64,000 nucleotides of DNA from Paenibacillus fonticola DSM 21315 (lineage in GTDB: Bacteria; Bacillota; Bacilli; Paenibacillales; Paenibacillaceae). A model generated the notes under the pieces. The model saw only the letters and a list, made by a program, of their open reading frames with translations, had not been told where the DNA came from and did no database searches. The position numbers and the translations under genes are program-made. Shown here piece after piece: positions 42,936 through 51,554 of this stretch. How positions within the stretch are numbered: position 1 is the stretch's first letter; every line of letters begins with the position of its first letter. The stretch is from contig NZ_KB907245.1 of assembly GCF_000381905.1 (NCBI RefSeq), positions 274,640 to 338,639 of the forward strand, in the 5' to 3' direction.

Positions 42936-43604
42936 ATGAGCATATTGAACAGACTGGCCAACTTAACGAAAGCAACGATTCACGAGGTACTGAACAAGCT
43001 GGAGGATCCGATCCTGATGACAGGACAGTACTTAAGAAACCTGGAAGAAGATATTGCCGCTAAAGAGAATTTGCTTCGCGAACGCAAAACTGCAGCAAAA
43101 GTGAGCGAGCAGAAAAGCCTGGACGCCGCACGCAACGCCCAGCTGCAGGAGCAAAAGGCGCTGGAAGCCTTATCCGCCGGCAATGAAGAAGCGGCCCGCC
43201 GCGCCGCTGTAGCCAAAATCAATTATCAAGACGAAGCTGAACAATGTGCAGCTAACGCCAAGCAGGCCGAGAGCCAGGTGTTCGAATTGGAGCTGCGTTT
43301 GAAGGAAGCGAAGGAAGAGCTGGCCCGCTTAAAGGAAAAACGCAAAGAGCTGGAAGAACGCGCACGCAAGGTGGAGCAATCCAGCAGCGCGGAAAGCCCA
43401 AACTTCAGCTATGGCACCTTTAGCGGCGCAGCGGCAAGAGGCTTTGAGCGCATGGAGGAGAAAATTTCCGAATGGGAGGCAGCCATGGCAAAATCCGGCC
43501 ACAGCCCCTTCTCCTCGGACACAGCGGACCCTGACAACGACCCGGCTGTAAGCGAGGAGCTGCAGCGTTTGAAGGATCAGCTGTCCTCCGATAAAAACAA
43601 GTAA
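42936..43604 (+). CDS. PspA/IM30-family membrane-protecting protein
   Basis: 222 residues. MSILNRLANLTKATIHEVLNKLEDP is the N-terminal amphipathic helix and start of the PspA fold. Residues 30-145 are a long coiled coil (Ala/Glu/Lys rich). The C-terminus (160-222) is flexible. It forms ring or rod oligomers on the inner membrane face. AAAAAGGAG precedes the ATG. pspC is directly upstream. Confidence 0.93.
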   Translation: MSILNRLANLTKATIHEVLNKLEDPILMTGQYLRNLEEDIAAKENLLRERKTAAKVSEQKSLDAARNAQLQEQKALEALSAGNEEAARRAAVAKINYQDEAEQCAANAKQAESQVFELELRLKEAKEELARLKEKRKELEERARKVEQSSSAESPNFSYGTFSGAAARGFERMEEKISEWEAAMAKSGHSPFSSDTADPDNDPAVSEELQRLKDQLSSDKNK

Positions 43605-43731
43605 TCGCCCCGTCGCACCAACAAATAAGCACTCTCTTTGGCTGGATAGACGAAACTAATAAGAGGATATTATGTTCAATATATGAACATGTATCCTTTT
43701 TTTCTCGCTCGCATAGAACGTGCAAGTATAA

Positions 43732-43761
43732 TTGTCCGCATACTCCTAAATTCGATATAAT
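43732..43761 (+). promoter_or_regulatory. Putative sigma-A promoter for the leader peptide and lnu gene
   Basis: TTGTCC (43732-43737) and TATAAT (43756-43761) are separated by 18 bp and lie 32 bp before the leader ATG. The -35 half lies in sequence shared with the dispersed repeat (ATAATTGTCSGCATA), the -10 half in the unique cassette. Confidence 0.5.
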
Positions 43762-43792
43762 AAATTGGATGTTAATGAAAGGAGTTTTCGAT

Positions 43793-43840
43793 ATGTGCTG
43801 TTCATGTTGCCCCGTGGTAGATATGCAAAATTCCCTTTAA
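43793..43840 (+). CDS. Cysteine-rich leader peptide upstream of lnu
   Basis: A 15-codon frame, MCCSCCPVVDMQNSL, with a near-ideal ribosome site AAAGGAG seven bases before its ATG. It ends at 43840, where the perfect palindrome AATTTTTAAAAATT (43840-43853) begins, directly before the AGGAGG of the resistance gene. Short leader peptides with a nearby hairpin are typical of translation-attenuation control by ribosome-targeting drugs. That function is inference from layout. Confidence 0.6.
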   Translation: MCCSCCPVVDMQNSL

Positions 43841-43853
43841 ATTTTTAAAAATT
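43840..43853. promoter_or_regulatory. Palindrome next to the lnu ribosome site
   Basis: AATTTTTAAAAATT is self-complementary, overlaps the leader stop codon and abuts AGGAGG at 43855. A ribosome stalled on the leader would cover or open it. The stem is weak because it is A/U only. Confidence 0.4.
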
Positions 43854-43870
43854 AGGAGGTTATTTTGTAG

Positions 43871-44692
43871 ATGCTATTCCAGGAAAAACTAATTAATGTA
43901 GTTAAAGAGAAGTGTGAGAATGATCCGCGGATTGCTGCATGTATGATGTATGGATCGTTTACAAAAGGTGAAGGGGACAAATACTCGGATGTTGAGTTTT
44001 ATGTCTATTTAAAAAATACGGAGATGGGGCAGTTTGAGTCTTCTGACTGGATGAAAGAGATTGCCCCTTATGATTTACTCTTTTTTAATGAATTTGGAAC
44101 CGAGGTTGTCGTGTTTTCCAATTTAATTAGAGGGGAGTTTCATTTCCAGCCTGAATCTGAGATTGAAGTTATTAAGACATTTAAAGAGACAGGTGTCTTC
44201 CCTGACACAGAATCCATGTTTATTTATGATATTACAGGCAAATTAAAAGCATGTTTAGATGATCTAAAGGGCGAAGGACCAGAAAGAATGACCAATGAAA
44301 ATGTCAATTTTGCTTTTAATAACTTTGTTAATGCCTGGATCATGGGTACCAATGTTTTAAAAAGAGGGGAAATGGCACGTTCGTTGGAATGTCTGACCTA
44401 TGTTCAAAAGTACGTTTTACAATTAATCAGGATTCGTGAAAAAAACGTAGAACGTTGGCTTAACGCTACAAAAAACTTAGAAGCTGATCTTTCAGAAAAA
44501 GCGTATGGTGAGTATTCTTCAATGACGTCAAAATTAGATAAAGAAGAATTATATAACGCCTATTCAAATGCACTGCATGTAGTTGAAGGGTTAGCTCTTG
44601 TCCTTGCTGATGATTATCAATTTGATATGAATGTAATGTTTATAAAAAAATTGCATTCTCATTTGCGGAATGACCGGTTGCCCTTAAAGTAA
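43871..44692 (+). CDS. Lincosamide nucleotidyltransferase, Lnu(B)/Lnu(F)-like
   Basis: 273 residues. The nucleotidyltransferase motif is ACMMYGSFTKGEGDKYSDVEFYVYL (Gly-Ser and the Asp-x-Glu pair). The next stretch (APYDLLFFNEFGTEVVVFSNLIRGEFHF) and the C-terminal helical region (NVLKRGEMARSLECLTYVQKYVLQLIRI) match the Lnu(B) pattern. It would adenylylate lincomycin or clindamycin. The gene is more AT-rich than its neighbours and sits between two halves of a dispersed repeat, suggesting transfer. AGGAGG is 11 bases upstream. Confidence 0.85.
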   Translation: MLFQEKLINVVKEKCENDPRIAACMMYGSFTKGEGDKYSDVEFYVYLKNTEMGQFESSDWMKEIAPYDLLFFNEFGTEVVVFSNLIRGEFHFQPESEIEVIKTFKETGVFPDTESMFIYDITGKLKACLDDLKGEGPERMTNENVNFAFNNFVNAWIMGTNVLKRGEMARSLECLTYVQKYVLQLIRIREKNVERWLNATKNLEADLSEKAYGEYSSMTSKLDKEELYNAYSNALHVVEGLALVLADDYQFDMNVMFIKKLHSHLRNDRLPLK

Positions 44693-44715
44693 CCATGTGC
44701 CCTCGTGAGCTTTGT

Positions 44716-44856
44716 CACCTTGCGACCTTGTGACCTTGCGACCTTGTGAGCTTGTGACCTCGCGACCTTGTGACCTTGCGACCTTGTGAGCTTGTGACCT
44801 CGCGACCTTGCGACCTTGTGAGCTTGTGACCTCGCGACCTTGTGACCTTGCGACCA
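44716..44856. repeat. GACCTTGTGA tandem repeat
   Basis: Units GACCTTGCGA, GACCTTGTGA, GAGCTTGTGA and GACCTCGCGA alternate with a 10-bp period and a higher-order period of about 40 bp. No gene; the apparent frames across it are artefacts. Confidence 0.85.
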
Positions 44857-44953
44857 AACTCGCTCTCCACGCCGACAGTCATCCAAGCATGCCCCGAACC
44901 ACACATCGTGGGCACGGGGAGCAGTGCGCACGATGTACGGACTTCCCCCTGAT

Positions 44954-45184
44954 GCCGAGCATGAATCGCGGATTTTCTCGTTCTAAATGGATTTATAGTA
45001 GTTAATTGCTGCGGTAAAGAAGGAAAAGTTGATTTAAATGGATTTCATGTCGTTAGAAGAGGGGAGTTGGGCATCATGGGCTTGATTCTTGATTTTAGGT
45101 ACCTAAAATCCATCTAATCCCCTGAAACATTCGTTTAGAGCATGATTAGATACACGAATTCCATTTAGTTTTCGACAGCCTAAT
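44954..45184. repeat. Dispersed repeat with ATGGATTT units, copy 2
   Basis: The partner of 41419-41655. Begins with the same GCCGAGCATGAATCGCG and ends with the same TTTTCGACAGCCTAAT. It is directly downstream of the lnu cassette. Confidence 0.85.
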
Positions 45185-45400
45185 GTTCGGCAGCTTAATG
45201 GTTCAATAGCTCAGTGTTCGACAGCCTTATGTTCGACAGCTTAAGGGTTCAATAGCTCAGTGTCCGACAGCTTAGTGGTTCGATAGCTTAGTGTCCGACA
45301 GCCTAATGTTCGGCAGCTTAATGGCTCGACGACCTAGTGTTCAATAGTTTAGTGTCTGGCAGGCTAGTGTCCGACAGCTTAGTGTCCGGCAGGCGTATAT
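45185..45400. repeat. Tandem repeat of GTTCGACAGCTTAATG type
   Basis: About a dozen units of 15-17 bp (for example TGTTCGGCAGCTTAATGG, TGTCCGACAGCTTAGTG) follow the dispersed repeat and seem to have grown from its last bases. No gene. Confidence 0.75.
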
Positions 45401-45475
45401 AAGCTGAACTAAAGAATGGAATGCAGGCGAGGGAAAAATGGATTCCGTTAGAAACGAAAAACTTTCTGAAAGAAA

Positions 45476-45522
45476 GGGGCGCCCCGCAGTCATCTAGGAT
45501 GACTTGTGGGACGCCCCTTCCT
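45476..45522 (-). terminator. Terminator of the nfeD-floA operon
   Basis: GGGGCG-CCC-CA-TCATC pairs with TGACTTG-GGG-CGCCCC. On the minus strand it is followed by CTTTCTTTC. Located 25 bp past the flotillin-like gene stop. Confidence 0.7.
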
Positions 45523-45546
45523 TTAATCTATAAATTTAGACAACGA

Positions 45547-46485
45547 TTATTTCTTGCCATCCTTGGTCGCTTTGAACATTTCGCCGATCGCGCCAATGCT
45601 GCCCAGCGTTTCGATCGCATTCGAAGGGATGAACACTTTGTTCGCCGCTCCCTTGGATACATCCGTCAATGCCTCGAAAGAACGGTAAGCAAGCACCTGC
45701 TCATCCAAGCCTGCCTCACGAATCATCTGGATTCTAGCTTTCTCAGCCGCGGCAACCGCTTCAATCGCCTTGGCTTCCCCAAGCGCCTCCAGCTCTTGAG
45801 CTTGACGCAGACCTTCCGCTTCGCGAATGCGCGCTTCCTTGTCACCTTCGGCCTTAAGGATTTTACTTTGCTTATCCCCTTCGGCGCGAAGAATCATATC
45901 CTGCTTCGCCGCTTCCGCTTCCAGAACGATAGCCCGCTTGTTCCGCTCGGCCTTCATCTGCTTATCCATCGCTTCTTGAATATCAAGCGGTGGCTTAATG
46001 TCGATTACCTCAACACGTTCGATCCGCACGCCCCATTTCTCGGTAGCTTCATCGAGGGCAATCCGGATTTCCGTAGAAATTTTCTCCCGGCCAGACAGCG
46101 TCTCGTCAAGCTCCAGCTTACCGATAATTTGCCGCATCGTTGCTGTAGAAATGTTGCGAACACCGTATACATAATCGGAAATGCCATATGTGGCCTGCTC
46201 AGGCCCAATCACTTGATAGAAAATGATCGTATCAATCTGTACCTGCACGTTATCTTTCGTAATAACGGTTTGCGGCGGAACATTCGCCTGTTGAATCCGC
46301 AGGTCATGAGTGATTCTTATCTGGTCGATGACCGGAATCAAAATGTTAAGTCCCGGCGTCAGCAAACGGTGAAATTTACCGAGCCGCTCCACTACGCTCA
46401 CCCGTTGTTGCGGTACAATCTTAACGGTTAAAGATATAAATACAAATACGACAAGGACAATAACTACGACAATTAGCCATTCCAT
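45547..46485 (-). CDS. SPFH/Band 7 membrane protein (stomatin/QmcA-like)
   Basis: 312 residues from the ATG at 46485 that overlaps the nfeD stop (TAATG); the frame opens slightly earlier at 46503. One N-terminal helix (MEWLIVVVIVLVVFVFISL), then the Band 7 domain (VPQQRVSVVERLGKFHRLLTPGLNILIPVID; DNVQVQIDTIIFYQV). A long coiled Ala/Glu region follows (EAEAAKQDMILRAEGDKQ…) and a short C-terminus. It organises membrane microdomains and pairs with NfeD. Confidence 0.93.
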   Translation of the reverse strand: MEWLIVVVIVLVVFVFISLTVKIVPQQRVSVVERLGKFHRLLTPGLNILIPVIDQIRITHDLRIQQANVPPQTVITKDNVQVQIDTIIFYQVIGPEQATYGISDYVYGVRNISTATMRQIIGKLELDETLSGREKISTEIRIALDEATEKWGVRIERVEVIDIKPPLDIQEAMDKQMKAERNKRAIVLEAEAAKQDMILRAEGDKQSKILKAEGDKEARIREAEGLRQAQELEALGEAKAIEAVAAAEKARIQMIREAGLDEQVLAYRSFEALTDVSKGAANKVFIPSNAIETLGSIGAIGEMFKATKDGKK

Positions 46486-46919
46486 TAATAAAATTCCTCC
46501 CATCGTTCGACTTCAATAATAGCGCTGCCCCGTTTCATAACACGCACCAGCTCATCCTTGCGAATTAATTGTGTTGATGTGGCACTCCACGTATCTCCCC
46601 CAATTTTCACAATACCGTACTGGCCCGGTTCAATCGTTTCGACCACCACTCCCTGCTTCCCGACTAATTCAGTTCCGGAATCTTCGTATCCTTGGGAAGT
46701 CCGCAGACGCTTTGCAAGCGGCTTCGTAAATGCTGTCAGAACGAGCGCGATAATACAGCCGACAATGACCTGGAACAAAAGAGCATCAGGGATAAACCAG
46801 GCAACCACAGCAGCAGCAACCGCCCCAATACTTATCCATAACAGGTAAAAAGTCAGCGTCATCATTTCAAGCACCAGCAGTATTCCGGCGGCAATCAGCC
46901 AAATCACCCATGCATGCAT
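46485..46919 (-). CDS. NfeD-family membrane protein
   Basis: 144 residues from the ATG at 46919. Three or four helices (residues 4-75), then the soluble OB-fold domain: GYEDSGTELVGKQGVVVETIEPGQYGIVKIGGDTWSA. Short-type NfeD without the protease domain, the usual partner of SPFH proteins. Its stop overlaps the next start. The in-frame extension to 46985 lacks a ribosome site. Confidence 0.92.
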   Translation of the reverse strand: MHAWVIWLIAAGILLVLEMMTLTFYLLWISIGAVAAAVVAWFIPDALLFQVIVGCIIALVLTAFTKPLAKRLRTSQGYEDSGTELVGKQGVVVETIEPGQYGIVKIGGDTWSATSTQLIRKDELVRVMKRGSAIIEVERWEEFY

Positions 46920-47156
46920 CCTACCGATCCACCACCTTTCCGCGATTATAATAGTATATACGGTATTCGAGATAAAAAGTATCAAGAATTAAAACCCTTT
47001 TGTTGAATTACTTACCGGGCATATAGCGCAGCTTACGTTAAATCCCTTTTCATTCAAGAATACCAAAATCCAGGTCGATTCACAGTAAATTTATTCCTAA
47101 TATAGCGTTCCCCTTCACCCCATATGAAGAAAAAACAAAATGAAGAAAAAAATGAA

Positions 47157-47194
47157 GAAAAAACAGCCCGAGGAATTTTTCCCCGAAGCTGTTT
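47157..47194 (-). terminator. Terminator of tcyP
   Basis: AAACAGC…GG-ATTTTT-CC…GCTGTTT forms a hairpin followed on the minus strand by TTTTTTC, about 40 bp past the tcyP stop. The 46920-47150 stretch holds no gene. Confidence 0.75.
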
Positions 47195-47233
47195 CAATAT
47201 ATATCTTTGGCCTAGGCATTTTGCCTGTGGGGC

Positions 47234-48625
47234 TTATGCCTGTGCAACGTCAAGATCAACATTGCGCTTGAAAGCCTCTAGGTCGTTCTCGCCAAGCACT
47301 TTACCGGTAATTACGCCGGCTGCAATGGAGTCATTTACGTTCAGCGCCGTGCGCCCCATATCGATCAGCGGCTCAACGGAGATCAAAAGGCCGGCCAGCG
47401 CTACTGGCAGGTTCATTGTAGACAGGACGATCAAGGAAGCAAAGGTCGCTCCCCCGCCGACACCGGCTACCCCGAAGGAGCTTATCATTACGACAAGGAT
47501 CAGAGTGAGAATGAAATCCCAACTCATGGGATTAATGCCTACCGTCGGCGCGATCATGACGGCCAGCATGGCTGGGTATATACCAGCGCAGCCGTTCTGG
47601 CCAATCGTCGCTCCGAATGAGGCCGACAGGTTGGCAATGCCGTCAGGCACGCCCAGCCGCTTCGTTTGCGTCTCGACGTTCAGAGGAATCGTCGCCGCGC
47701 TCGAACGCGAAGTAAAGGCGAAGATGAGCGTTGGCAGCACTTTTCTAACATATTGCACCGGATTGTATCCGAAAATGGCGAGCAGGATAAGATGGATAAT
47801 GAACATAACGATCAGCGCCACATAAGATGCTCCGACGAATTTGATCAGCTTCAGAATCTCCTGCGGATTCGTCGTGGCTACCGTATTCGTGATCAGTGCA
47901 AGAATCCCGTAAGGCGTCAGCCTGAGCACCAGCGTAACGATGCGCATGACGACCGCATACAACGCATCCACCATCTTGCGGAATGTCTCCGCTTGCTCTG
48001 GCTTCTTACGGTCCAGCCCCAGCACGGCAATGCCGATAAACGCGGAGAAAATAACGACCGCAAGCGTCGATGTGCTGCGAGCTCCTGTCATGTCGGCAAA
48101 AGGATTTGTTGGAATGAAATCGAGAATTTGCTGTGGAATCGTTTTGTCTGCTACATCACCGAGACGCTCCTCCAACTTCGCACCGCGCTCAATTTCACGA
48201 TCTCCTGCCGGGATCTCCAGCGCTTTAAGATCGAAACTGAGTGTAGTGACGATACTTACAGATGCGGCAATCGCTGTCGTGAGCAGCAGCACAGCGATAA
48301 TGAGTCCGCTGATTTTACCGAGATTCTGCTTCCCCTTCAGCTTCATGATCGCGGAAATAATCGATACCATAATGAGCGGAATGACGATCATTTGGAGCAG
48401 ACCGACATAGCCGCGTCCAACGAGGTTAAACCAGTCCGCCGATTTCCCGATAACTGCAGAGCCGGATGGAAAAATCAGCTGCAGCGCAATCCCGAACAGC
48501 AGGCCAAGACCTAATCCGGTGAACACTCTTTTCGTGAAAGATATATGTTTCTTTTGCATCCAGAAGAGGATGCCAAGCAGTATGAGCATAACCGCTAAGT
48601 TAACGATAATTTGTAATGTTTCCAT
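47234..48625 (-). CDS. tcyP: L-cystine uptake symporter TcyP
   Basis: 463 residues, DAACS family. Helices with LVGRGYVGLLQMIVIPLIMVSIISAI, the serine-rich hairpin AFTSRSSAATIPLNVE, SFGATIGQNGCAGIYPAMLAVMIAP and GGGATFASLIVLSTMNLPVALAG agree with TcyP/YhcL rather than glutamate carriers. It imports cystine with sodium or protons. AAGGGGGAG precedes the ATG. No recognisable riboswitch or T-box upstream. Confidence 0.93.
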   Translation of the reverse strand: METLQIIVNLAVMLILLGILFWMQKKHISFTKRVFTGLGLGLLFGIALQLIFPSGSAVIGKSADWFNLVGRGYVGLLQMIVIPLIMVSIISAIMKLKGKQNLGKISGLIIAVLLLTTAIAASVSIVTTLSFDLKALEIPAGDREIERGAKLEERLGDVADKTIPQQILDFIPTNPFADMTGARSTSTLAVVIFSAFIGIAVLGLDRKKPEQAETFRKMVDALYAVVMRIVTLVLRLTPYGILALITNTVATTNPQEILKLIKFVGASYVALIVMFIIHLILLAIFGYNPVQYVRKVLPTLIFAFTSRSSAATIPLNVETQTKRLGVPDGIANLSASFGATIGQNGCAGIYPAMLAVMIAPTVGINPMSWDFILTLILVVMISSFGVAGVGGGATFASLIVLSTMNLPVALAGLLISVEPLIDMGRTALNVNDSIAAGVITGKVLGENDLEAFKRNVDLDVAQA

Positions 48626-49046
48626 GGCTAAACTCCCCCTTGTCCCTTAATATTTGACCATTGGTTGTCATTATTAAGTTCATTTACAGACGTAATATTA
48701 TCATAAACTCGACTAAATGGGTAGGATTAATTTATTATAAAAAATCAATTTTATTTTTCCTATTTATCCTTGTATTACATGCCTTTATACCTAAATATTC
48801 CCTATGCTGTTAAGCGCATATTATTCAGCCAATTCTCGGTTAATATCTCTTGGGCAGACCGCTCTAATTCAATTCATAAACTGGGAATGATATCCACTAT
48901 AAATTTATATCTCTCTTCCAACGTTTAACCAGTCCGAAAGGGGCTGACACAATATTTGCAGAGCCGCACTTCTGCCTTAGAACCATCATATTCAGCAGAT
49001 TTAACGTAATAACAGATCACTAGTTCAGCTGTCCCCGAACAGCAGC
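48626..49046. other. Upstream region of tcyP, no gene seen
   Basis: AT-rich and without plausible coding frames. It should contain the tcyP promoter; no clear operator was identified. Confidence 0.5.
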
Positions 49047-49077
49047 AAGCCAGGCAATCAATGGACTGCCTGGCTTG
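49047..49077. terminator. Hairpin in the malG-tcyP gap
   Basis: AAGCCAGGCA and TGCCTGGCTT form a perfect 10-bp stem with an 11-base loop. It lies downstream of the maltodextrin importer operon on the minus strand but beyond a tandem repeat; T tracts are weak. Confidence 0.55.
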
Positions 49078-49084
49078 ACTGAAG

Positions 49085-49228
49085 TTTACTTTTTAGTTTG
49101 CTTTTTAGTTTGCGTATTAACTTACTTTTCAGTTTACTTTTCAGCTAACTAATTCGTTTACTTATTAGCTTACTTTTCAGCTTACTTTTCGGCTTACTTT
49201 TCGGCTTACTTCCTAGCTTATTTTTCCT
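49085..49228. repeat. AGCTTACTTTTC tandem repeat
   Basis: About ten 12-bp units of the type AGCTTACTTTTC, AGTTTACTTTTC or GGCTTACTTTTC. It lies in the 3' untranslated region of the malEFG-type operon. Confidence 0.8.
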
Positions 49229-49304
49229 TAAAGACACTAGACCGTTTCTGCAAAATGGATCGGTACAAACTGGATCAAATATGAGCTGAGTGATTGCTTT
49301 TCTG

Positions 49305-50150
49305 CTAACCCTTGCTCGCCCCGGACGTAAGCCCCTCTACAAGCAGCCGCTGCATCAACATGAACAGGATCGTAATCGGTACGGCAATGAGCACCGCGCC
49401 GGCAGCAAACATCGTAAAGTTCGAATTCTGATTCGCCTGAACCATATCCCACATGCCGACCGCAACCGTCCATTTGTCCTTGCTGCGCAAAATCAGTCTG
49501 GCAAAAATAAAATCCACCCACGGCCCAACGAACTGCAACAATGCCATATAAGTTAAAATAGGCTTCGAAAGCGGCAAAATAATCGATGTGAAAACTTTAA
49601 AATTGCTCGCCCCGTCGATCCGCGCCGCCTCGTCGAGGGAGCGCGGAATCGTGTCGAAGAACCCTTTGGCAATTAGCGTCAGGCCCAATGGAGCACCCGC
49701 TGCATATACCATGATCAGCGCAAGATGCGTATCGAGCAGCTGCATTTCTTTTAACAAGAGAAAAATAGCGATCATACTCATGAACCCCGGAAACATCCCC
49801 AATACCAAAATCATGGAAAGCGCATTCTGCCGTCCTTTAAATCGAAATCGCGATACGGCATAGCTGGTCAGCAAAGTCAGTGTTACGCCAAGCAGCATAG
49901 AGAAAACAGCGACCTTCAACGTATTCATATACCATTGTCCGAACAAAATCGTTCTGGAGTTGAACAGTCCGTAGTAATGCTTTAACGTCAACATCTCCGG
50001 CAGCAGTGTTTTGCTGTACAGCGATGTGCCTGGCCTGAGCGAACCAAATACGATCCATAATGCAGGATAAATCGCGCAAATCGCCAAAATTGCCAGTGTA
50101 AAATAGCTTGCGGTCAGCCGCAGGTAATTCCGAAATTTTCGCCTGCTCAT
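49305..50150 (-). CDS. Maltodextrin ABC transporter permease, MalG/MdxG-like
   Basis: 281 residues, six helices. The EAA loop is EAARIDGASNFKVFTSIILPLSKP, and the protein ends LFMLMQRLLVEGLTSGASKG, the typical MalG C-terminus. It overlaps malF by 4 bp (ATGA). With MalF-like and MalE-like products it forms the maltose/maltodextrin importer; the ATPase (MsmX type) is not encoded here. Confidence 0.94.
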   Translation of the reverse strand: MSRRKFRNYLRLTASYFTLAILAICAIYPALWIVFGSLRPGTSLYSKTLLPEMLTLKHYYGLFNSRTILFGQWYMNTLKVAVFSMLLGVTLTLLTSYAVSRFRFKGRQNALSMILVLGMFPGFMSMIAIFLLLKEMQLLDTHLALIMVYAAGAPLGLTLIAKGFFDTIPRSLDEAARIDGASNFKVFTSIILPLSKPILTYMALLQFVGPWVDFIFARLILRSKDKWTVAVGMWDMVQANQNSNFTMFAAGAVLIAVPITILFMLMQRLLVEGLTSGASKG

Positions 50151-51448
50151 TGGATCATATCCTCCTCTTTAAACGACTTTGTTCTGCGATAGTTATAAAT
50201 CGAAAACGAGGCAATGATCAGGAAAATAATAATGCCGACCGCGGAAGCCATATTGTACCTGTTCTGGTTCAAGGTTAATTTGTACAGCCAGGTAACAAGC
50301 AAATCGGTAGCGCCGGCATACTGGTAATCCCCTTTGACCGGATCTCCTCCCGTTAAGAGGAAGATCATATTGAAGTTATTGATATTGCCGGCAAATTGCG
50401 CAATTAACGTAGGCGCTGTCGTAAATAAAATCATCGGCAAAGTAATGATGCGAAACTTCTGATAGCCGCTCGCCCCATCTACCTCGGCAGCCTCGTACAT
50501 ATCGCGCGGGATCGTCGTCAGCACGCCCATGATCAATAGCATGGACACAGGAATACCGACCCACATATTGACGACAATGACAGTAACTTTAGCCCAAAAC
50601 GGATCTGTAAGCCATGGCAAGCCGCCGAGGCCGAAATAGCCGAGATACTGGTTAATCGGCCCGAATTCGCCGTTAAACATATTTCTCATCACCAGCAGCG
50701 AAATAAGCTGGGGGATCGCATAGGGCAGAATCAGAATCGTTCGCCACAATCCTTTGAACCGGACCCCCTTCTGATTAATCAGCAGGGCCACGAGCAAACC
50801 GCCAAAATAAGTCGTCACCGTGGACAAAACTGCCCAGACGATCGTCCAGGTCAACACGCCGTAGAACGTGTGGCTCCAGCTTTTGAGGGCAAGCAAGCTT
50901 TTAAAAGTGTCAAACCCAACCCAATCAACCAGCTTCCCCGGCGGCACGTGATTAGGTGAGGAATAGTTCGTAAAAGCGATCATGACCATAAAAATAATGG
51001 GCATCACCGTAAAAAATAAAATTCCAAGAGCAGGAATGCTCAAAAACGCCTGCGCAAATTTATAATCGAGGATGTAACGAACCGACTGCCAGAAGCTGTG
51101 TGGCTTCTTGCCTTGATCCCGCTCACCGCCTATGTTTCTCGCATCGCGAATGTTCAAATAATACGCGATCAGGAATACGGCCAGAAACAGAAGGGTGATC
51201 AGGCTCTGAACCAATATAAAGATCGAATGGTCATACTGGCCCTGCTGCATGTTGGCAGAGGTTCGCGGATTTTCCCCAAGCGTTACAATCCCCCAAAGCG
51301 CATATCGCAAATTAAGGATAAAATAAGTCACAGACGCGGCTTCAAACGCCATCAATAGTGCGCCCTTAATGTATTGCCTGTTATATATTTGACCGAGCCC
51401 CATTAAGAGTGATGACAGTATCGTTGCTTGTGTTCGATGTCGGCTCAT
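50147..51448 (-). CDS. Maltodextrin ABC transporter permease, MalF/MdxF-like
   Basis: 433 residues with an N-terminal extra region (LGQIYNRQYIKGALLMAFEA, residues 1-110) typical of Gram-positive MalF, then six helices and the EAA loop EAAEVDGASGYQKFRIITLPM. Ends in a Lys/Glu-rich tail (TKSFKEEDMIQ). Three GGAGGAGAA repeats precede the ATG. It lies 106 bp downstream of malE with a stable hairpin between. Confidence 0.94.
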   Translation of the reverse strand: MSRHRTQATILSSLLMGLGQIYNRQYIKGALLMAFEAASVTYFILNLRYALWGIVTLGENPRTSANMQQGQYDHSIFILVQSLITLLFLAVFLIAYYLNIRDARNIGGERDQGKKPHSFWQSVRYILDYKFAQAFLSIPALGILFFTVMPIIFMVMIAFTNYSSPNHVPPGKLVDWVGFDTFKSLLALKSWSHTFYGVLTWTIVWAVLSTVTTYFGGLLVALLINQKGVRFKGLWRTILILPYAIPQLISLLVMRNMFNGEFGPINQYLGYFGLGGLPWLTDPFWAKVTVIVVNMWVGIPVSMLLIMGVLTTIPRDMYEAAEVDGASGYQKFRIITLPMILFTTAPTLIAQFAGNINNFNMIFLLTGGDPVKGDYQYAGATDLLVTWLYKLTLNQNRYNMASAVGIIIFLIIASFSIYNYRRTKSFKEEDMIQ

Positions 51449-51484
51449 TTCTCCTCCTTCTCCTCCTTCTCCTCCTTCTTCTCA
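51449..51484 (-). promoter_or_regulatory. Tandem Shine-Dalgarno sequences before malF
   Basis: On the minus strand the motif GGAGGAGAA occurs three times in a row, the last five bases before the malF ATG. Any of them can pair with 16S rRNA. It looks like a small tandem expansion of the ribosome site. Confidence 0.7.
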
Positions 51485-51501
51485 CCTATGGCATCAAGGT
51501 T

Positions 51502-51524
51502 ACCCGCCGCAGATTGCGGCGGGT
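51502..51524. promoter_or_regulatory. Stable hairpin between malE and malF
   Basis: ACCCGCCGCA and TGCGGCGGGT form a perfect 10-bp GC-rich stem with a 3-base loop. No T run follows, so it is more likely an mRNA stabiliser or partial terminator that raises malE relative to malFG. Confidence 0.65.
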
Positions 51525-51554
51525 CCCAAAACGATTCCGTTTGAGGTTACCGGA

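Noticed and set aside
44659..44931. Minus-strand frames with HKVARSQGHKV repeats
   Set aside because: Artefact of the GACCTTGTGA tandem repeat; open in two frames with no start signal.
45421..46431. Plus-strand frame of 336 codons opposite the SPFH gene
   Set aside because: Antisense shadow; the sense strand has strong Band 7 motifs and an nfeD partner.
48626..48760. Riboswitch or T-box upstream of tcyP
   Set aside because: No S-box, T-box or other conserved leader elements could be recognised in the sequence.
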